NCBI GenBank assembly: GCA_945868505.1
Contig: CAMBLO010000003.1
Span: forward strand, 1 to 64,000
Direction of reading: 5' to 3'
DNA length: 64,000 nucleotides
Source: an uncultured Clostridia bacterium
Lineage (GTDB): Bacteria; Bacillota; Clostridia; Lachnospirales; Anaerotignaceae
A model generated the notes under the pieces. The model did not search any database. It had not been told where the DNA came from and saw nothing but the letters and a program-made list of their open reading frames with translations. The translations under genes were made by a program, and so were the position numbers. Shown here piece after piece: positions 16,385-24,868 of the stretch; position 1 is the stretch's first letter; every line of letters begins with the position of its first letter.

Positions 16385-17089
16385 TTATTGCAACGTTTCC
16401 TTTCGATAAAAGGCAACAACCTTTGCATAATCCTCGTTTTCCAAGGCTTCTCGCCCTTTTTCCGAAAGGGTATAAACACCCTTTTCCACCCGCTGAAACC
16501 ATTTATCGAAATTTCTGCTGAGAACGCCGACGCAATCCTCCATGCCTCTTTCCCGCAGGGCCGCCGTGGAAACCTGCCCTTCCCATTCCAAAATACAGGC
16601 CAAATGAATGCTTTTTTCCCGAAAAGCTGTGATGATTTTTCTTCTCGTCATACCGCCCACGTTCACATCCATCCGGCGGTTTTCCATTTCCGCCTGCACC
16701 TGTTCCCGCTTCTTGCGGTTCTTCCAAGCCAGACTATCGGAAGGCTCCAGCACCACATCCACCGTCTGCAAGGGGCTGTCCAAGGCCACCGTCAGCAAGC
16801 CCAGTTCCAATCGCTTCAGCAGCCGCAGCATATCCTTCCATGCCTTTTCCCGCTGTCCCTTTTTGGGACGTGGAATGGCAATGAATACCTGCTCCGTCAG
16901 GCTTTGCCGTTCCAATGCCTGATAAACCAGCTTCAGGTTAAAGGCTTTTTTTAGCTCCACCACTACCAACTGCCCGTCTTTCACCGCAGCAATATCGCAG
17001 TGCTTCACCTCCGCCTGCACCTGATAGCCTTCCTCCTCCAGAAAGGCACGAATGGGGGCATAAAGGTCCGTTTCCTTAAACTCTGTCAT
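16385..17089 (-). CDS. DUF2161 protein with PD-(D/E)XK-like nuclease domain
   Basis: About 234 residues. The N-terminal half has the pattern of a PD-(D/E)XK nuclease: E near residue 15, CDIAAVKDGQLVVVELKKAF near residue 30, then helices. The C-terminal part (REKSIHLACILEWEGQVSTA) looks like a winged helix. This matches DUF2161 proteins, whose function is unknown. The ATG at 17089 has AGGTG six bases upstream. It sits in a run of unrelated single genes, so context gives no further hint. Confidence 0.75.
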   Translation of the reverse strand: MTEFKETDLYAPIRAFLEEEGYQVQAEVKHCDIAAVKDGQLVVVELKKAFNLKLVYQALERQSLTEQVFIAIPRPKKGQREKAWKDMLRLLKRLELGLLTVALDSPLQTVDVVLEPSDSLAWKNRKKREQVQAEMENRRMDVNVGGMTRRKIITAFREKSIHLACILEWEGQVSTAALRERGMEDCVGVLSRNFDKWFQRVEKGVYTLSEKGREALENEDYAKVVAFYRKETLQ

Positions 17090-17109
17090 CTTGCTCACCT
17101 GTCACGAAG

Positions 17110-18375
17110 TCATTTCTGCGCCATAAAGGCTTCAATTTCCTCCACCGTTTTTATCATGGCGGCAGTCATCACTTCATTGCCTTCCTCTGTCACCAGCACA
17201 TCATCCTCGATGCGGATACCGATTTCCCATTCTTCGATGTAAAGCCCCGGCTCCACCGTCAGCACCATGCCCGGCTCCAAAATACGGTCGCCATATCTGC
17301 CTACGTCATGGGTTTCCGCCCCAAGGTAGTGGCTCACGCTATGATAATAGTATTTCGCCACATCCTCTTTTGTTTCAACCAAGCCGATTTTCTGCAATGC
17401 TTCAAAATAATGGTCTTTCAGCAATTCATTCAAATCAGCAAAGGGCACACCGGGTTTGATAGCATCAATGACCTTCTGCTGTCCCTCCAAAACAATGTTG
17501 TAGACCAGCTTCTGCCGTTCCGTGAATTTGCCGTTGATGGGGAAGGTGCGGGAAATATCCCCGTTGTACCATTCCCACTGGGCCCCTGCATCAATGAGAA
17601 TCAGTTCCCCATCCTCCACAGGCTGGTTATTCGCCACATAATGCAAAATCGTGCCCCGCTTACCGCCGGCGGCGATGGTCTGGAAGGCTTTCTCCCGCAC
17701 GCCGTTTTTCATCAGCGTATAGTCATAAGCGGCTTCCACTTCGTATTCCTTCATGCCAGCCTTAGCTGTTTTCATCATGGCTTCAATGCCCAAACGGGTG
17801 ATATCCATGGCTTTCCGCATCCGTTCCAGCTCCCAGTCCTCCTTGATGAAACGCATTTCGCTGAAGGCTTGGTACAAATCACCAAAGACCATCTGAGGGG
17901 CATTGCGGCGTACTTTCGCCGCAAATTCCAGCGCAGGGGAAAGGGCATCGTCCCATTCCCGATTTTCCATATCCAGCCACAGCTTTTTGATGCCGTTCTT
18001 GAAAATATATGCGGCAAAATCGCTTTCAAATGCATCCAGCCAAGCAATATTCTCAATGCCGCTGACCTCTCTTGCCTCCTCCGCCGTCATGTTTGCGCCA
18101 ACCCATTTTGCCATCACCCCATTGTCTCTGGGGATATAGAGGGTCTCCTCAACACCGGTTCTGGTTTTCGCCAGAAACAGGATACAATCCTCCCGATCGA
18201 TGCCTGTTGCATAGTAAAAATTGCGGTCAGGAGAAAAAGGGTACTTCTCATCCCCTCTTTTGAAAGGCGCCTTTCCCGCAAATAACACCGCCGCCGAAAA
18301 CATCTCGATTCGGTTCAACAGCTTCTCTCTGTTTTTTTTGAATGCTTCTTTCATCTCTCCACTGCCTTTCGCCAC
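17110..18375 (-). CDS. pepP: Aminopeptidase P family metallopeptidase
   Basis: About 421 residues. An N-terminal creatinase-like domain is followed by a pita-bread M24 peptidase domain. All five metal ligands are visible: two Asp in LIDAGAQWEWYNGDISRTFP (near 260-270), His in SHYLGAETHDVG (near 350), and Glu in VEPGLYIEEW and IRIEDDVLVTEEGN. It should release N-terminal residues ahead of proline. The start is uncertain: the GTG at 18375 has no clear site, and the ATG seven codons later has GGAG too close but AAAGG about ten bases upstream. Confidence 0.92.
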   Translation of the reverse strand: MAKGSGEMKEAFKKNREKLLNRIEMFSAAVLFAGKAPFKRGDEKYPFSPDRNFYYATGIDREDCILFLAKTRTGVEETLYIPRDNGVMAKWVGANMTAEEAREVSGIENIAWLDAFESDFAAYIFKNGIKKLWLDMENREWDDALSPALEFAAKVRRNAPQMVFGDLYQAFSEMRFIKEDWELERMRKAMDITRLGIEAMMKTAKAGMKEYEVEAAYDYTLMKNGVREKAFQTIAAGGKRGTILHYVANNQPVEDGELILIDAGAQWEWYNGDISRTFPINGKFTERQKLVYNIVLEGQQKVIDAIKPGVPFADLNELLKDHYFEALQKIGLVETKEDVAKYYYHSVSHYLGAETHDVGRYGDRILEPGMVLTVEPGLYIEEWEIGIRIEDDVLVTEEGNEVMTAAMIKTVEEIEAFMAQK

Positions 18376-18447
18376 AAAGATATCATATTTTAAAGAATGA
18401 TGTTTTTCTTTTTTCTAAATACTTTCTTACAAATTTCTTATTTTTTC

Positions 18448-19614
18448 TTATTCTTCGATCAGGAAGCCCTTGCCTTCAAAAAATACCTTCAGTTCTTTTT
18501 TATCTGCTGTTACTCTGCCCTGCACCGCATCGGGCTTGCCGCCGCCCTTGCAGCCAAAGGGTTCCTTCATTTCATCGGCAAAGGTGCGGGCATCCTTTTC
18601 CGTACTCAGCAGAACAAAGGCAAAGCCCTCGCCATTTTTGGAGAATACCGCTGTGCGTTTTGCGCCTTTTTTCAGCAGCAGGTCTGCAAAGTGGGTCATG
18701 TCCTTGCTGTTCAGCCCATCGCCGAAGAAAAGGATATTTTCTGTGCCCTCTGCCACCTGTTCCGCCTTCTGGGTGAAGTATTTCCATTTTAACTGATTCA
18801 ATATCTGGATCAGTTCATCCCTTTCCGCCAACAGATTCTTCACCGCACTGTCTGCCTTTACGCCGGGCACAGAAAGCAGTCTGCCTGCCTCGTTTGCTAC
18901 ATTGTTTTTCTTGCGATAATCCTGCAAAGCACGTTTGCCGCAAAGCAGTTCCAATCTTGTGCCGCCTTTATAATTCTGGGCACCGATAATCTTAATCTGC
19001 CCAATTTCCCCTGCCAGCTTTACATGGGTGCCGCAGCAGGCACAGCAATCGTATTCGCCTACATTGACAATACGCACCTGTCCCTCCAATTCCTTTTTGC
19101 TACGATATTCCAGCTTGTCCAGTTCTTCCTTGGAAGGATAGCGGATGCCCACGGGCGCATTGGTCCAAATGGCTTCATTGGCTTTTTCCTCCAGCCAAGG
19201 CAGTTCTGCCTCAGGAATTTTTGTATTCAAATCGATGGTGATGCTTTCTTTTCCCATGTGGAAACCCACGTTATCACAGCCATATTTTCCGCAGATGACG
19301 CCACTAAGGATATGCTCACCGGAATGGTTCTGCATCAGGTCAAAGCGGCGTTCCCAGTCGATCTCTCCTTCTACCTCTGCCCCCACTTCCAGAGGCTTGT
19401 CCGTGGTATGGGTGATGATATCGTTCTTTTCATGGACATCCAACACATTTACACCGCCCAGTGTACCCATATCTGCAGGCTGTCCTCCGCCTTCGGGGTA
19501 AAATAAGGTTCTGTCCAAAACCACTTTGTAGCCCTGTTTGTCCTCTGTACATTCCAGCACCTTTGCTGTAAATTTTGTTGCATACGCATCCTGATAGTAT
19601 AATTTCTCGGTCAT
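18448..19614 (-). CDS. Alanyl-tRNA editing protein (AlaX-L type) with DHHA1 domain
   Basis: About 388 residues. It matches the editing half of alanyl-tRNA synthetase: an N-terminal beta domain (PEGGGQPADMGTLGG), the zinc editing site with HSGEH near residue 100 and CCACCGTHV near 193, and a C-terminal DHHA1 domain ending in GGKPDAVQG. There is no synthetase catalytic core, so it is a free-standing AlaX-L that should hydrolyse Ser- or Gly-mischarged tRNA-Ala. The ATG at 19614 has GGAGG eight bases upstream. It lies close to the two alanine symporters, which may be chance. Confidence 0.9.
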   Translation of the reverse strand: MTEKLYYQDAYATKFTAKVLECTEDKQGYKVVLDRTLFYPEGGGQPADMGTLGGVNVLDVHEKNDIITHTTDKPLEVGAEVEGEIDWERRFDLMQNHSGEHILSGVICGKYGCDNVGFHMGKESITIDLNTKIPEAELPWLEEKANEAIWTNAPVGIRYPSKEELDKLEYRSKKELEGQVRIVNVGEYDCCACCGTHVKLAGEIGQIKIIGAQNYKGGTRLELLCGKRALQDYRKKNNVANEAGRLLSVPGVKADSAVKNLLAERDELIQILNQLKWKYFTQKAEQVAEGTENILFFGDGLNSKDMTHFADLLLKKGAKRTAVFSKNGEGFAFVLLSTEKDARTFADEMKEPFGCKGGGKPDAVQGRVTADKKELKVFFEGKGFLIEE

Positions 19615-19629
19615 ACCATTCTCCTCCAT

Positions 19630-19775
19630 TTTTAAAATTATGTATTAGCATTATCTTTTATTATAACACAAACCAAGGGGGACCTCAAAAGACTTCGTCC
19701 TTTTCGGTTTTGGGATGGTAAAAAGCCATCCTAGGAGCGCAAGCGACCATATTTCACTCCACAAATCATAGAAAA
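19630..19775. other. Intergenic stretch with small hairpins
   Basis: No gene is seen between the AlaX gene and the first AgcS gene. An AAAAGAC/GTCCTTTT hairpin (about 19687-19704) and a GGATGG/CCATCC hairpin (19713-19731) are present. Neither is a clear terminator or riboswitch. Confidence 0.4.
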
Positions 19776-19806
19776 AAGCGGTATGCCTCCGGGAAACATA
19801 CCGCTT
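19776..19806 (-). terminator. Terminator of the first AgcS gene
   Basis: An AAGCGGTATG/CATACCGCTT hairpin followed by TTTTTTC, about 48 bases after the symporter stop codon. Confidence 0.85.
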
Positions 19807-19853
19807 CATTATTATCTTATAAGATGATTGAATTTTTCACAAAGCTAAGCTGA

Positions 19854-21248
19854 TTATTTGTCCAGCTGAGGAGCTTCGTCGTCCATCCATTTCAGCAGAC
19901 CGCCCATTTCAGCGTCTTTATCCCAAACATATTTCTTTGCTTCGGATGCGATTACGCCGGACAGACCGATCAAAGCAACCATGTTGGGGAATGCCATACA
20001 TGCGTTCAGTGTATCAGCTACGTTCCAAACTACGTCCAGAGCAGCTACACAACCGATCAGAACAACAACTGTCCAAGCAATACGGAAAGGTTTGATGGAT
20101 TTAACGCCTACCAGATAAACCCATGCACGTTCGCCGTAGTAAGACCAACCCAGAATTGTGGACCATGCGAATGTGATCAGACCAAATGTCAGAACTGCAG
20201 GACCGATTACAGGGATAGCATTGAATGCGCCAGCTGTCATGTTAGCACCCACCAGACCTTCCATACCTACGGGGTCTTTAATGATAGAGGATACCAGAAC
20301 CAGACCTGTCAGCAGACATACAACGATTGTATCCCAGAATACACCGGACATGGAGATCAGAGCCTGTCTTGCAGGGTTTCTTGTAGCAGCACATGCGTCT
20401 ACGATAGGAGCAGAACCCAGACCGGATTCATTTGTGAACAGACCACGGGATACACCGGCACGGATACATGCTGTAACAGTTGCACCTACGAAACCACCGC
20501 CTACAGCTGCGGGATTGAAAGCGCCTTTAATGATTGCTGCAAATGCAGCGGGGATGTAAGCTGCGTTGATGAAGCAGATGATGATGCAGCCCAGGATGTA
20601 CAGACCAGCCATGAAGGGGATCAGTTTTTCACATACTTTGGAGATGGATTTAACGCCGCCCAGAATAACCAGACCAGTGATAACCATCAGAACAACACCG
20701 GTTACAACCTTGGGAACGCCGAATGTACCCTGTACAGATTCAGCGATGGAGTTACCCTGTACCATGTTACCGATACCAAAGCCGGCAATACCTGTGAAGA
20801 TTGCAAACAGAACACCCAGCCATTTCTGACCCAGACCTCTTTCCAGAGCGTACATAGGACCACCAATGTAGGAACCGTCTTTTGCTTTTACACGGTATTT
20901 AACAGCCAGTGTAGCTTCGCCGAATTTTGTTGCCATACCCAGCAGACCTGTGAACCACATCCAGAATACGGCACCGGGACCACCTGTACCAACAGCAGTA
21001 GCAACACCTACGATGTTACCAGTACCGATTGTAGCAGCCAGAGCTGTTGCCAGCGCTGCGAAACCGCCGATATCACCGGATGCTTCTTTATCGGGTGTAA
21101 TGGACAATTTGATACCAGTGAAGGTTTTTCTCTGGATACATTTTGTTCTGATTGTCAGCAGTACGTGTGTACCGATCAGCAGTACCAGCATGATAGGACC
21201 CCATACTACGCCATTGATTGCACTTACAAAGTTGTTAAAAGCTTCCAT
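19854..21248 (-). CDS. Alanine/glycine:cation symporter, AgcS family (copy 1)
   Basis: A 464-residue, multi-spanning membrane protein. Family hallmarks are the N-terminal GIKLSITPDKEASGDIGGF, the GTGNIVGVATAVGTGGPGA loop (near residue 75) and the TNESGLGSAPI segment (near 275). AgcS proteins import alanine or glycine with sodium or protons. AAGGGAGGG precedes the ATG and a promoter lies at 21364-21392. The next gene upstream is a close paralogue, so the pair looks like a tandem duplication. The substrate is inferred from family only. Confidence 0.94.
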   Translation of the reverse strand: MEAFNNFVSAINGVVWGPIMLVLLIGTHVLLTIRTKCIQRKTFTGIKLSITPDKEASGDIGGFAALATALAATIGTGNIVGVATAVGTGGPGAVFWMWFTGLLGMATKFGEATLAVKYRVKAKDGSYIGGPMYALERGLGQKWLGVLFAIFTGIAGFGIGNMVQGNSIAESVQGTFGVPKVVTGVVLMVITGLVILGGVKSISKVCEKLIPFMAGLYILGCIIICFINAAYIPAAFAAIIKGAFNPAAVGGGFVGATVTACIRAGVSRGLFTNESGLGSAPIVDACAATRNPARQALISMSGVFWDTIVVCLLTGLVLVSSIIKDPVGMEGLVGANMTAGAFNAIPVIGPAVLTFGLITFAWSTILGWSYYGERAWVYLVGVKSIKPFRIAWTVVVLIGCVAALDVVWNVADTLNACMAFPNMVALIGLSGVIASEAKKYVWDKDAEMGGLLKWMDDEAPQLDK

Positions 21249-21604
21249 AAAATTCCCTCCCTTAGAGAAAAGATGAAATAATTCCTTGCATCAGTATCTT
21301 ATCAGGCCGCGGTTCCTGTTTTGCAAAAATACTCACACAGTCATTCCATTGGAACTCATATCTATAATATCCAGAAAATGGTAATAAATCAATAGTTTTT
21401 TGAAATTTTCAAACAATTATTCCAAAAAATTACAATTACTGTATCAGAGTTGCAATATGAAAACGCCAGAATCACAGCTTTTTTTGTACATTCCGCCTGT
21501 CCCGCTGTAAACAAAAAAATTTTTTGTCCACAGTTTAAAATCTTAGTCCTTGAATTAACATTTACACATTCACTATACAAAATTATGTTCATTTGCATAA
21601 AAAT
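21249..21604. other. Noncoding stretch between tandem AgcS genes
   Basis: No gene seen. It holds the promoter of copy 1 (21364-21392), an AT-rich region and the terminator of copy 2. No match to the glycine riboswitch core is visible. Confidence 0.5.
21364..21392 (-). promoter_or_regulatory. Promoter of AgcS copy 1
   Basis: TTGATT (21387-21392), 17 bases, TATTAT (21364-21369). The leader would be about 110 bases. Confidence 0.6.
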
Positions 21605-21640
21605 AAAGAGAGGAACCGAAAAGCTCCTCCCTTTTATTTT
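21605..21640 (-). terminator. Terminator of AgcS copy 2
   Basis: An AAAGgGAGGAgC/GgTTCCTCtCTTT-type imperfect hairpin followed by TATTTTT. Confidence 0.65.
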
Positions 21641-21670
21641 TAAAACAACCAATAGAATTTTTACACCAAA

Positions 21671-23053
21671 TTATTTATCCGTAGCAGGTGCTTCATCATC
21701 CATCCAAATATCGAGGCCGCCATCTGCCCAAACATATTTCTTTGTTTCAGATACGATCACACCACTCAGACCAAGCAGAGCAACCAGGTTGGGGAATGCC
21801 ATACATGCATTCAATGTGTCGGCTACATTCCAAACAATTTCCAGAGCAGCTACACAACCTACAAATACAACGATCGTCCAAGCAACTCTGAAAGGTTTGA
21901 TTGCCTTTACACCCACCAGATATACCCATGCACGTTCACCGTAATAAGACCAGCCCAGAATCGTAGACCATGCAAACGTAATCAGACCGATAGTCAGGAC
22001 AATGGGACCTATTACAGGAATCGTACCGAACGCACCGGATGTCAGGTTTGCACCAACCAAGCCATCCATACCAACGGGGTCTTTAATGATACAAGACACC
22101 AGTACCAAACCTGTCATCAAACAAACAACGATGGTATCCCAAAATACGCCGGACATGGAAATCAGCGCCTGACGAGAAGGATTTCTTGTTGCTGCAGCCG
22201 CATCAACGATTGGGGCAGAACCCAAACCAGATTCATTTGTAAACAGACCACGGGCAACACCGTAGCGGATACACTGCATCACTGTGATGCCAACAAAGCC
22301 GCCGCCTGCTGCCGCAGGGTTGAACGCAGATTTGATAATGACTGCAAAGGTTGCAGGAATATACTGTGCATTGATTACCAGAATGATAAAACAACCCAGA
22401 ATGTAGAAACCAGCCATCAAAGGAACCAACTTTTCGCAAACCTTCGAAATAGAGTTTACCCCACCCAAAATGACCAGACCGGTCAAGATACACAAAACCA
22501 CACCTGTTACCATTTTCGGAATACCAAAGGTATTCAGTACCGATTCTGCAATGGAGTTCCCCTGGGTCATGTTGCCGATACCAAAGCAGGCGATAGCGGT
22601 GAATACGGCAAACAAAACACCCAGCCATTTCTGCCCTAAACCTCTTTCCAGCGCATACATGGGGCCGCCAATAAAGGAACCATCCTTTGCTCTTACACGA
22701 TATTTCACCGCCAGAACTGCTTCACCGTATTTTGTAGCCATACCAAACAGACCCGTCATCCAAACCCAGAATACAGCACCAGGGCCGCCCAGACCAACTG
22801 CTGTTGCAACACCTACGATGTTACCGGTACCGATGGTGGCCGCCAGAGCTGTTGCCAGCGCACCGAAACCGGATACATCACCAGATGCCTCTTTATCAGG
22901 GGTGATAGAAAGTTTGATACCTGTGAATACTTTTCTCTGGATGATGCCAGTTCTCAGCGTCAGGAATATGTGTGTGCCAACCAGCAGACACAGCATCACA
23001 GGCCCCCATACAAATCCATTGATGGTACTTACAAAGTTGTTAAAAGCTTCCAT
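21671..23053 (-). CDS. Alanine/glycine:cation symporter, AgcS family (copy 2)
   Basis: A 460-residue paralogue of the neighbouring symporter, colinear over its whole length, with the same GTGNIVGVATAVGLGGPGA and TNESGLGSAPI segments. Differences cluster in the middle helices and the C-terminal tail (DGGLDIWMDDEAPATDK against DAEMGGLLKWMDDEAPQLDK). It has its own AAAGGAGGG site, terminator and probably promoter, so the two copies could be expressed under different conditions. The codons differ at many third positions, so the duplication is not recent. Confidence 0.94.
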   Translation of the reverse strand: MEAFNNFVSTINGFVWGPVMLCLLVGTHIFLTLRTGIIQRKVFTGIKLSITPDKEASGDVSGFGALATALAATIGTGNIVGVATAVGLGGPGAVFWVWMTGLFGMATKYGEAVLAVKYRVRAKDGSFIGGPMYALERGLGQKWLGVLFAVFTAIACFGIGNMTQGNSIAESVLNTFGIPKMVTGVVLCILTGLVILGGVNSISKVCEKLVPLMAGFYILGCFIILVINAQYIPATFAVIIKSAFNPAAAGGGFVGITVMQCIRYGVARGLFTNESGLGSAPIVDAAAATRNPSRQALISMSGVFWDTIVVCLMTGLVLVSCIIKDPVGMDGLVGANLTSGAFGTIPVIGPIVLTIGLITFAWSTILGWSYYGERAWVYLVGVKAIKPFRVAWTIVVFVGCVAALEIVWNVADTLNACMAFPNLVALLGLSGVIVSETKKYVWADGGLDIWMDDEAPATDK

Positions 23054-23346
23054 CGTTCTCCCTCCTTTTTCCCAAAATAATTACGTGAAATAATTACAGC
23101 GCAGAAGCACCAGCCCACAGTTCTGCCAGTGATTTTCTACGGTTTCTCTAGGAATTTATTCTTTTTCAGGGGGAAATATGTAGGTACTTCTGGTTAAGAT
23201 TTCGTATAATAACAAAACCATTTGTAAGACTTTTCCTCATTCACAATTTTTTCTATAAATCTTCTCATAAAAAAATAAGTGCCGAACCCTCCAAACAGAT
23301 CCGACCCTTATTTTTGATTTTGAAACTGCTTTCTTCGTTATGACTT

Positions 23347-23901
23347 TCAGACCGCTTCCATTTCCTCTTCTTTTTCTTCGAGGATCTCTTCTTCCATTTC
23401 TTCCTTTGGTTCTTTCATCAGGCGCAGAGCCCCATACAACACAACAACTGCCATCACAATCTGGGGCAGGCAGCGGCTCAGTTCCCAGAAAATCCCGGGC
23501 AGATTGAAATAATAGCCTGCCAGATTCAGAGCCGTTCTCCAAAGAACGGAAATCCCCAGCAGCAACAGCACAATACCGAAAATGCGGCGGTGCTTTGCTG
23601 TAAACTGCCAATCCCTTTCCCAATCCACATAATCCTCAAAGAAAAATTTATCCTCCACTGCCGCAAATTCTTCTTCGCTCATCCGACGCAGGTTATGGGT
23701 ATGGAAAAAGCTGTAGCACCAAACGATGGGGCAAAGGAAAAGCAGCAATTCTTCCCATCTGAGCCATGCGCTCAGCGCCGCTGCACCGAAAAACAGCCCC
23801 ATCAGCCCAATCCCCTGCTTATATAAGCCCATATACATTTCCCCCGCACCGGGGCAGCAGGAGAACACCAGTGTAAAAAAACGATTTTTTTGATTTGTCA
23901 T
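23347..23901 (-). CDS. Small membrane protein with Glu-rich tail
   Basis: A 184-residue protein not assigned to a family. It has about four or five hydrophobic segments: residues 9-45 (two), 50-70, 107-125 and 145-160. The C-terminus is highly acidic (EPKEEMEEEILEEKEEEMEA). The opening (SCCPGAGEMYMGLYKQGIGLM) resembles TM2-domain proteins, where a Gly-rich turn joins two helices. The start has AAGGAGG six bases upstream. It is a single gene flanked by noncoding DNA. Confidence 0.65.
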   Translation of the reverse strand: MTNQKNRFFTLVFSCCPGAGEMYMGLYKQGIGLMGLFFGAAALSAWLRWEELLLFLCPIVWCYSFFHTHNLRRMSEEEFAAVEDKFFFEDYVDWERDWQFTAKHRRIFGIVLLLLGISVLWRTALNLAGYYFNLPGIFWELSRCLPQIVMAVVVLYGALRLMKEPKEEMEEEILEEKEEEMEAV

Positions 23902-24241
23902 AAAAACGCCTCCTTGTATGAAGTATGAAATGATTTCCTGAATCTATCATAGCAAAAGAGTTTTAGGCTTTTTTTCAGCGTTTTTTAAGATTTTCTAAAT
24001 ATTACAAAAGACCACCCGAAGGTGGTCTTTTGAGGGTGTCGACAAAGTCGACACCCTTCGTCGAAATCAAGATTTCGACGAGTTGAAACAGAAGAATAAA
24101 CAGACGGGTTCCATCGGCACAAATGCCTTGAAACCCGCTGTTTTCCTCGTCGGAAGTGAATTCCTCCTGCGGATTCCATTCGGGAAACGGGTTTGTTTCC
24201 CGAACCCTTCCGCTACATAATCATCACTTAGTTTTCAATTG
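23902..24241. repeat. Noncoding stretch with four perfect hairpins
   Basis: No gene is seen. Four perfect inverted repeats occur within 200 bases: 24006-24031 (11 bp, loop CGAA), 24034-24056 (10 bp, loop AAA), 24058-24081 (11 bp, loop AA) and 24179-24204 (10 bp, six-base loop). The first, with a T-containing tail leftward, can terminate engB. The others are more than a terminator needs and look like an intergenic palindromic repeat element. Confidence 0.65.
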
Positions 24242-24868
24242 TTATTCTTTAATTTCTTCCTCAAAGGCAGCTGCCTTTTCGCCGCCGGGCAGGAATTTTT
24301 CAATCTCCGCCCACAATTCTTCCACCCCGGTTTTCTTTTCACCGGAAAAGGGAATCAGCACATCCCCAGGCTGCAGCTTCAATGTCTTTTTGATGAGGGA
24401 AAGCTGCTTCTGGATCTGGCTGCGGTTGATTTTATCGGATTTGGTTGCAGCAATGATGATATCATAGCCATAATGCTTCAGCCAGTCATACATCATGATA
24501 TCGTTTTTACCGGGTTCGTGGCGGATATCGATGAGCAGGATGATGGCTCTCAGTTCTTCTCGTCTTTCCAGATAGGTTTCAATCATTTCGCCCCATTTGG
24601 CGATTTCGGATTTGGGTGCTTTCGCATAGCCATAGCCGGGCAAATCGACTACATACATCATGTCGTTCACATCATAAAAATTGATGGTTCTTGTCTTGCC
24701 GGGCTGGGAACTGGTGCGAGCCAGTGCCCGTCTGCCCAAAATGGCATTGATGAGGGTGGATTTGCCTACGTTGGATTTACCCGCAAAGGCAATCTCAGGC
24801 TTGCCATCCATCGGATAATGGGAAAAATTTGTGCCGATATATTTCAGAGAACTTGTTTTTACTTGCAT
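24242..24868 (-). CDS. engB: Ribosome biogenesis GTPase EngB (YsxC/YihA)
   Basis: A 208-residue GTPase needed for 50S subunit assembly. The G motifs are in order: G1 GKSNVGKSTL near residue 28, G3 DLPGYG near 75 and G4 TKSDK near 142. Length is normal. Its start overlaps the end of lon by ten bases, and lon-engB is a known Firmicute order, so the two are co-transcribed. GGGAG lies upstream of the ATG. Confidence 0.95.
   Translation of the reverse strand: MQVKTSSLKYIGTNFSHYPMDGKPEIAFAGKSNVGKSTLINAILGRRALARTSSQPGKTRTINFYDVNDMMYVVDLPGYGYAKAPKSEIAKWGEMIETYLERREELRAIILLIDIRHEPGKNDIMMYDWLKHYGYDIIIAATKSDKINRSQIQKQLSLIKKTLKLQPGDVLIPFSGEKKTGVEELWAEIEKFLPGGEKAAAFEEEIKE

Noticed and set aside
21249..21670. 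Glycine riboswitch before the AgcS gene
   Set aside because: No match to the conserved glycine riboswitch core was found on either strand.
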